From Paenibacillus sp. OV219 (lineage in GTDB: Bacteria > Bacillota > Bacilli > Paenibacillales > Paenibacillaceae), in NCBI RefSeq assembly GCF_900110075.1, contig NZ_FOCJ01000006.1:1-64000 (forward strand): a stretch of DNA of 64,000 nt. The letters run 5' to 3'. This document shows, piece by piece, positions 59,650 to 64,000 of the stretch. Below the pieces are notes generated by a model. It did not search any database and was not told where the DNA came from. It was given only the letters and a program-made list of their open reading frames with translations. Position 1 is the stretch's first letter. Each line of letters begins with the position of its first letter. The translations under genes and the position numbers were made by a program.

Positions 59650-61180
59650 ATTGAAGCTGTAATCGCAGCTGCTTCTTGTCCACCTTATCTACAGCCGTTC
59701 GCGGCAATTCATCAAGGATAGACAGCTGTGTGGGCCATTTGTGCTGTGCAAGGCTTGGTTCGCAGTGCGCTTGAAGCTGCTCTAAGTCCAAGCTGCCTCC
59801 AGCCTGTAATACAACACAAGCGACGAGCTGCTCACCTTCGAGCGGGAGTGAAAGTCCCACCACCGCTGCGTCAATGACCATCTCATGAGTTGAGATTACT
59901 TGCTCCACTTCAGCGCAGTACACGTTTGAACCACCAACGATAACCATGTCCTTCAGCCGATCCAATACATAGAGATAGCCGTCTGCATCCAGATAGCCGA
60001 TATCTCCAGTTCGTATCCAGTCCTCTGATATCGCTGCATTAGTTGACTCCGGATTGCCCCAATACCCAATCATCGTCTGCGCACCACGAACTACAATTTC
60101 ACCGGGCATGTTGGTGCCTACTTCTAGGCCGTCCTCGCCGATAATCCGTACTTGAAAGGCATTTTCCCCTTGGACACCGAGATCGGCTGGGCGACCTACG
60201 GAGCGCAGGCGGACTGGATCGTTCAGATGATGGATCGGAAATAATCGGCTAATCGACATACCGCATTCCGCTTGCGAGTAGTTGTTGACGATCGTGACTC
60301 CTGGGAACTGAGCAACCGCATCCCTCAGCGTTTCCGGTGCGATGATAGACCCTCCGCAGCCGATGACTTTCAAGCTTGATGTATCTCGGCCGGTCGCAGC
60401 CGCCTCGCGGGTCAAATCACGGAGGAGCTTGCCGACCGTACTAAGCTGTGTAATTCGGTCGCGTTCCACCACCGTAAGGATGCGGTGCACGTCGGCTGGA
60501 TACTCGTCTAGAAAGACCAAGCATCCGCCAGCTGCCATGGTCGCCCACAATTGAAACTGACCGACAAGATGCGAGATGTTAAGGACGAGCACTCGTCGTT
60601 CCAGATCATGACCGAACCCGGCAGAGGGAGTGAACTGGTTCCAGGCTGACATGCCGCAATGCGAATGCATGACGCCTTTCGGTTTTCCTGTCGTTCCGCC
60701 GGTATAAATAAGTACGGCGGTATCCTCTTCGCTTCGGTTGCAAGCGCCAGCAGGAGGAGCAGGAAGCTCCTTCAAGAGAAGCAGCTGTAGAGATGCAGTC
60801 GTTAACCGCTTCGGGGGATTCGAGAGATGCTGAGCAACGGATTGTGCGGTTTCCGTATAACGAGTATCATGTATAAAGATGTGTGGCTTCGCATCCTCGA
60901 GAATGGCGGCAATTTCGATAGAAGTCAGCAATGGAGAGGGCACAAGCGGGATGGCGCCGATTTGGACCGCTGCATAGAGCAGGGCAACAAGCTGCGAATC
61001 TGGCTCACCTAGAAGAGCAAGCCGATCTCCGGGCCTGAGGCCCTCGGCATACAAAGCGCAGCTAAGCTGTTTGATAAGGCGATGAAGCTCCCCATAAGTC
61101 AGTATTTGACCATTACGCTCAAGTGCTGGTGCTTCAGGGTATAAGCTTGCTGCGAGTGGAAGTCGTTCAGATAAAAGCAT
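59648..61180 (-). CDS. AMP-forming acyl-CoA synthetase-like enzyme
   Basis: A 510-residue ANL-superfamily adenylating enzyme. A3 loop LIYTGGTTGKPKGVMHSH, A5 NNYSQAECGMS, A7 WIRTGDIGYLDADGY, A8 hinge LDRLKDMVIVGGSN and catalytic Lys near the end in LPRTAVDKVDK. Activates a carboxylic acid with ATP and transfers it to CoA. Acyl chain cannot be predicted; no pathway genes flank it. TTATATGC-spaced start at 61180 with AGGCTATTAT upstream is weak in SD character, so the start may be internal. Confidence 0.88.
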   Translation of the reverse strand: MLLSERLPLAASLYPEAPALERNGQILTYGELHRLIKQLSCALYAEGLRPGDRLALLGEPDSQLVALLYAAVQIGAIPLVPSPLLTSIEIAAILEDAKPHIFIHDTRYTETAQSVAQHLSNPPKRLTTASLQLLLLKELPAPPAGACNRSEEDTAVLIYTGGTTGKPKGVMHSHCGMSAWNQFTPSAGFGHDLERRVLVLNISHLVGQFQLWATMAAGGCLVFLDEYPADVHRILTVVERDRITQLSTVGKLLRDLTREAAATGRDTSSLKVIGCGGSIIAPETLRDAVAQFPGVTIVNNYSQAECGMSISRLFPIHHLNDPVRLRSVGRPADLGVQGENAFQVRIIGEDGLEVGTNMPGEIVVRGAQTMIGYWGNPESTNAAISEDWIRTGDIGYLDADGYLYVLDRLKDMVIVGGSNVYCAEVEQVISTHEMVIDAAVVGLSLPLEGEQLVACVVLQAGGSLDLEQLQAHCEPSLAQHKWPTQLSILDELPRTAVDKVDKKQLRLQLQ

Positions 61181-61334
61181 ATAATAGCCTCCATATTAAT
61201 TAATCGGGTATGAGAACTCGGATTTATTAGAGCATATCATTTATGAGTCATGGTGGGGGATTAGTGTTTCCAATTAAAACCATAAATTCTGCTAATATGA
61301 TGAGTGAAGTGAGGGCATCGGAAGGGGGCTTATA

Positions 61335-62075
61335 ATGGAATATAAGTACGAGAGAAACAAAGAAAACTATGAGGATTTTGCAAGTGGAAGGGTGCTCTAT
61401 AACGCGCAAGGAACAACGGCATTTCCTGTAAGGTTGGCAAGCGAGATTGTTCAGCGATGCTTTCAAGTCCTCGAAGCCAAAGGGAGCAAAGGTCCATATT
61501 CCATCTATGATCCTTGTTGCGGCGGGGCTTACCTGCTCACAGTAATAGGATTACTTCATAACGATCGCATTCAAAGGATCTATGCCTCCGACATTAATGC
61601 GGATGTACTTGGGATCGCAGAGAAAAACTTATCCTTGCTCACGGTTACCGGAATAAACAAACGGAAAGAGCAAATTAAAGAATACATTAGGCTGTATAAT
61701 AAAGCGTCTCATATTTCGGCTCTTGAAAGTGCAGAGCGATTAAGCAGCTGTATCGCAGGGTCAAATATGGAGAGCGTGACTGCGTTTCAGAGTGATGTCA
61801 CTGCTTCTGATAATAAAGTCATACATAATCGAGTGAATATCGTCATTACAGACCTTCCTTATGGCGATATTGTTACTTGGAGAAGCGACAGCTCAGACCC
61901 GTTAGTCGACTTTTTTGATAGTGTGTATGACCTATTAGAACCTACGCATTCCGTGTTAGCTGTCATTGCAGATAAGAGTCAAAAGTTAAAACACGAGAAG
62001 TTCAGAAGAATCGAATTCGTCAAGATTGGAAAAAGACAAATGGCGCTATTCGAGCCCATCAAGGCATCAAATTAA
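61335..62075 (+). CDS. aviRa: AviRa-like 23S rRNA methyltransferase
   Basis: A 246-residue SAM methyltransferase. The signature runs of the AviRa family are present: SGRVLYNAQGTTAFPVRLASE, IVQRCFQVL, YDPCCGGAYLLTVIGLLH, YASDINADVLGIAEKNLSLL. Catalytic-type DLPYGDIVTW replaces NPPYG. AviRa methylates a guanine in 23S rRNA (G2535) and gives resistance to orthosomycins such as avilamycin and evernimicin. It stands alone, GAAGGGGG before the ATG, own terminator. AT-richer than neighbours, which may mean transfer. Confidence 0.8.
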   Translation: MEYKYERNKENYEDFASGRVLYNAQGTTAFPVRLASEIVQRCFQVLEAKGSKGPYSIYDPCCGGAYLLTVIGLLHNDRIQRIYASDINADVLGIAEKNLSLLTVTGINKRKEQIKEYIRLYNKASHISALESAERLSSCIAGSNMESVTAFQSDVTASDNKVIHNRVNIVITDLPYGDIVTWRSDSSDPLVDFFDSVYDLLEPTHSVLAVIADKSQKLKHEKFRRIEFVKIGKRQMALFEPIKASN

Positions 62076-62104
62076 TATCTAAAAAATTAAAATTGAAATG
62101 TCAA

Positions 62105-62151
62105 GAGAACCCGCGAGTGCTTCACACACTTGAGCGTTGGGTTCTTTTTTT
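62105..62151 (+). terminator. Terminator of the AviRa-like gene
   Basis: AGAACCC and GGGTTCT arms with inner CGC/GCG and GTG/CAC stems, then seven T. Confidence 0.88.
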
Positions 62152-62179
62152 GTTGTTTAGGAAATTATATGCTCACTGA

Positions 62180-62337
62180 TTTGAACGGAGCGATGTAGTG
62201 GCGACATGGCAGAAGCTGTTGCTGGACTTGATGATGAAATGGTATCCTCCAATATGAAAAAAGATACCAGAGGAGCAGCGAAATATATTGGCCGTTACTT
62301 GGCAAGACCAGCGATAATCAGCCGATTGAAGCTCTGA
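62180..62337 (+). pseudogene. IS91-family-like transposase remnant
   Basis: Frame one reads FERSDVVATWQKLLLDLM then MKWYPP before a stop. A shifted frame continues NMKKDTRGAAKYIGRYLARPAI to a stop at 62335. The order TWQKLLLD ... YIGRYLARPAI matches the core of IS91/IS801-type transposases. Only about 50 residues of some 400 survive, with a frameshift between. No ends or intact copy are in the window. The remaining gap 62338-62697 shows no gene. Confidence 0.65.
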
Positions 62338-62697
62338 GCGTGCAGATTCAGTACTCTCTGATAAGAAGCAACCGACTTTCTGGAGTTGAGAGGGCGAATT
62401 GGTTGTTCGCTCTTGTGCTCCCACATTAAAGTCGGAATTTCGCAAACAGAAAGTCATGATTTTAGTATGCCTAGCGGGGTATCTATGACTACAATAAAGA
62501 TAGAATTGTAAACGCCTTAATGGATAAGAAATGGGAGAGCGTACATTTCTCGCAGCGTTATAATTAGGTTGTTGGGCTGAGCTTGGGGGAGTTGAAGTTC
62601 CCTGGGCTTGGCCGCTCAACTGGATCCGTTAGACGAGGTAGCTAGCAAACGGTGGCTTGCCAGCAGGAGGGACGGAGACTTTCCAACTCGGAAAAGT

Positions 62698-62732
62698 AAA
62701 AAAAAACCGTCACTGCATCAGCTGCAGGACGG
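62698..62732 (-). terminator. Terminator overlapping the glycosyltransferase stop codon
   Basis: On the minus strand CCGTC-CTGCA pairs with TGCAG-GACGG and is followed by nine T. The last seven codons and the stop of the glycosyltransferase gene lie inside the stem-loop. Confidence 0.85.
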
Positions 62733-63825
62733 CGCGTGAACATTCCATTGGGTTGTATTGTTGATTGCGCTTGTTCATGAGATCCATCCGGTGCTGCACT
62801 GACGTGTAGGGCTCATGGATGATTTTGAACCATTTGTTGATCGTCTCGGTTGATTCGAGCATTTCGCCGAAGCCGCTTGCAACGAAGTATTCGCAGTTCA
62901 CTTCTTCTTGCCCTGGGATTGGCTCATAGAACAGCATCGGGATGCCTTTGCTGAGACCTTCCGTACAAGTCATGCCGCCGGGCTTCGTAATCAGCAGATC
63001 GGACAGATCCATCAGCTTATTAATTTCTTTTGTAAATCCGAGTACCTTAATGTTCGGGTGTTGGAAGTTCGGATCGGCGAGCATTCGCTCGCGCACCTTA
63101 TCGTTGTTACCAACACAGTAGATGAGCTGGACGGAGTCGCGGTAGCGCGTCATATACGATAGCAGATCGTCGCTGTACATAATCCCCCAGCCTCCGCCCA
63201 TAATAAGGACGGTTGGCAGTGCTTTCAGATCGAACTGGGCCTGCAGCTCCGACCGATCATACGTCTGCCAGAAGTTCGGATGCACAGGGATGCCTGTGAC
63301 CTGAATCCGGCTCGACGGAGTGCCGCGTTCGATTAGCTTCCTCTTCACTTCCACAGTTGATACTAAATATTTGTTCACTTCAGTGCTAGTCCAAGTGCCA
63401 TGCGCATCATAGTCCGTAATGAGCGTGTAGAGCGGAATGTTGAGACCAAGCCGCTTCAGCCGCGCTACGACGGCATTCGGAACGGGATGCGTGCAAACGA
63501 TAAGATCGGGCTTCAGCTGTGTGATCACCTGCTTCGTATGCTTATAGAACAAACGGTGCAGCGCAAGCTGTGTGAATCGGTTCAATGATTTCTTATATTG
63601 TCTGCGATAAAGCGTACCGAGAAGTTTCGGCTGCTTTGTAACGGTTCTGCGGTAGGCGGATATAATTAACGGCCCAATAACCGGATTGAGAAAATTGCCC
63701 AGTTCGATCACCCGGGTTTGAATATGAGGATCTAGCGAACGCAGACCGACAGCTAATGCATAGGCGGCTTGGGTATGGCCGGATCCGAACCCTTCGGATA
63801 AGAGCAACACTCGTTTTTTACGCAT
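62710..63825 (-). CDS. GT28/MGDG-synthase-type glycosyltransferase (UgtP-like)
   Basis: A 371-residue glycosyltransferase. N-terminal acceptor half: VLLLSEGFGSGHTQAAYALA (the GxGxxH lipid-binding loop), DLIVCTHPVPNAVVARLK, LITDYDAHGTWTS. C-terminal donor half: PTVLIMGGGWGIMYSDDL, VLGFTKEINKLMDLSDLLITKPGGMTCTEGL. This matches diacylglycerol beta-glucosyltransferase/MGDG synthase proteins that make membrane glycolipids and the lipoteichoic acid anchor. Cytoplasmic, membrane-associated. AAGCAGGTGAAG precedes the ATG at 63825. The upstream 175 bases to the window edge show no further gene. Confidence 0.9.
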   Translation of the reverse strand: MRKKRVLLLSEGFGSGHTQAAYALAVGLRSLDPHIQTRVIELGNFLNPVIGPLIISAYRRTVTKQPKLLGTLYRRQYKKSLNRFTQLALHRLFYKHTKQVITQLKPDLIVCTHPVPNAVVARLKRLGLNIPLYTLITDYDAHGTWTSTEVNKYLVSTVEVKRKLIERGTPSSRIQVTGIPVHPNFWQTYDRSELQAQFDLKALPTVLIMGGGWGIMYSDDLLSYMTRYRDSVQLIYCVGNNDKVRERMLADPNFQHPNIKVLGFTKEINKLMDLSDLLITKPGGMTCTEGLSKGIPMLFYEPIPGQEEVNCEYFVASGFGEMLESTETINKWFKIIHEPYTSVQHRMDLMNKRNQQYNPMECSRAVLQLMQ

Positions 63826-64000
63826 TTCTTCACCTGCTTCTCTAACCGGATCAATAACTCATAAATAATGCTCCTACTCAATATTACGATGCATCAGAAC
63901 ACAACACAAGATTGGAATTAGCACTTGCAGTTGCTTGGCGCATTAAACTATGCTAAAAAATAGGAGATTTAAGCTCCTGTATAGACCAATGAGAATGGAG

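Noticed and set aside
62173-62619. 148-codon minus-strand frame
   Set aside because: Antisense to the IS91-like relic, low-quality composition and no ribosome binding site.

Overview
The window looks like chromosome of a Gram-positive, endospore-forming Firmicute of the Paenibacillus type. The signs are strong AGGAGG-type ribosome binding sites, frequent TTG/GTG starts, lipoprotein sugar-binding proteins without a cognate ATPase, a YhcN/YlaJ-like sporulation lipoprotein, a KinB-like sensor kinase, DUF4259 and CWC small proteins, and many intrinsic terminators. The genus is inferred from gene content; no rRNA or tRNA gene is visible.

Region 1 (1-13.6 kb) is one complete catabolic operon. It matches, gene for gene, the Escherichia coli ycjMNOPQRSTU/ycjW cluster. 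A divergent LacI-family repressor faces a binding protein, two permeases, the YcjQ/YcjR/YcjS guloside-to-glucoside enzymes (C3 dehydrogenase, C4 epimerase, C3 dehydrogenase), a GH65 kojibiose-type phosphorylase (YcjT), a GH13_18 glucosylglycerate/sucrose-type phosphorylase (YcjM), a glycerate 2-kinase that to my recollection the E. coli cluster lacks, and beta-phosphoglucomutase (YcjU). Promoter, two LacI-type operators and a terminator are all readable. The kinase supports the idea that the phosphorylase releases glycerate.

Region 2 (13.6-24.2 kb) is mixed. It holds a secreted copper-amine-oxidase-N/ankyrin protein, a stand-alone PRPP synthetase with a palindrome-rich leader, decayed methyltransferase and RND-pump fragments, a secreted propeller plus ricin-lectin protein, and a respiratory/export island. 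The island has a cytochrome c lipoprotein, TatC, TatA, a GMC flavoprotein dehydrogenase and its Tat-signal small subunit. A 51-bp tandem repeat array lies inside the island.

Region 3 (24.2-40.3 kb) holds a spore lipoprotein, a sensor kinase, two Gfo/Idh/MocA oxidoreductases, an aldo/keto reductase, a DUF4091 glycosidase-like protein, a LysR regulator next to metE with a readable Met-box, a PhyH dioxygenase, a CWC protein and a GH140-like protein. Several intergenic repeat families occur here: a 136-bp element with 10-bp inverted ends, TAACGAATCG inverted repeats, a second 51-bp array, and a CTGAGAG hairpin cluster.

Region 4 (40.3-49.8 kb) has two MDR dehydrogenases divergent from an AraC regulator. 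These are followed by a second sugar uptake operon: two permeases, a binding protein, a GH36 alpha-galactosidase and a sugar isomerase/epimerase. Its long leader carries a promoter, an 18-bp palindrome and two LacI-type operators.

Region 5 (49.8-64 kb) is housekeeping and accessory: transglutaminase-like and phosphotransferase proteins, a NifU-N/HEAT-repeat protein, an MBL-fold hydrolase, an ABC-F ATPase, a zinc-ribbon protein, methyltransferases (one AviRa-like, of the orthosomycin-resistance family), an NlpC/P60 wall hydrolase with a structured leader, an acyl-CoA synthetase-like enzyme, an IS91-like remnant and a GT28 glycolipid glycosyltransferase.
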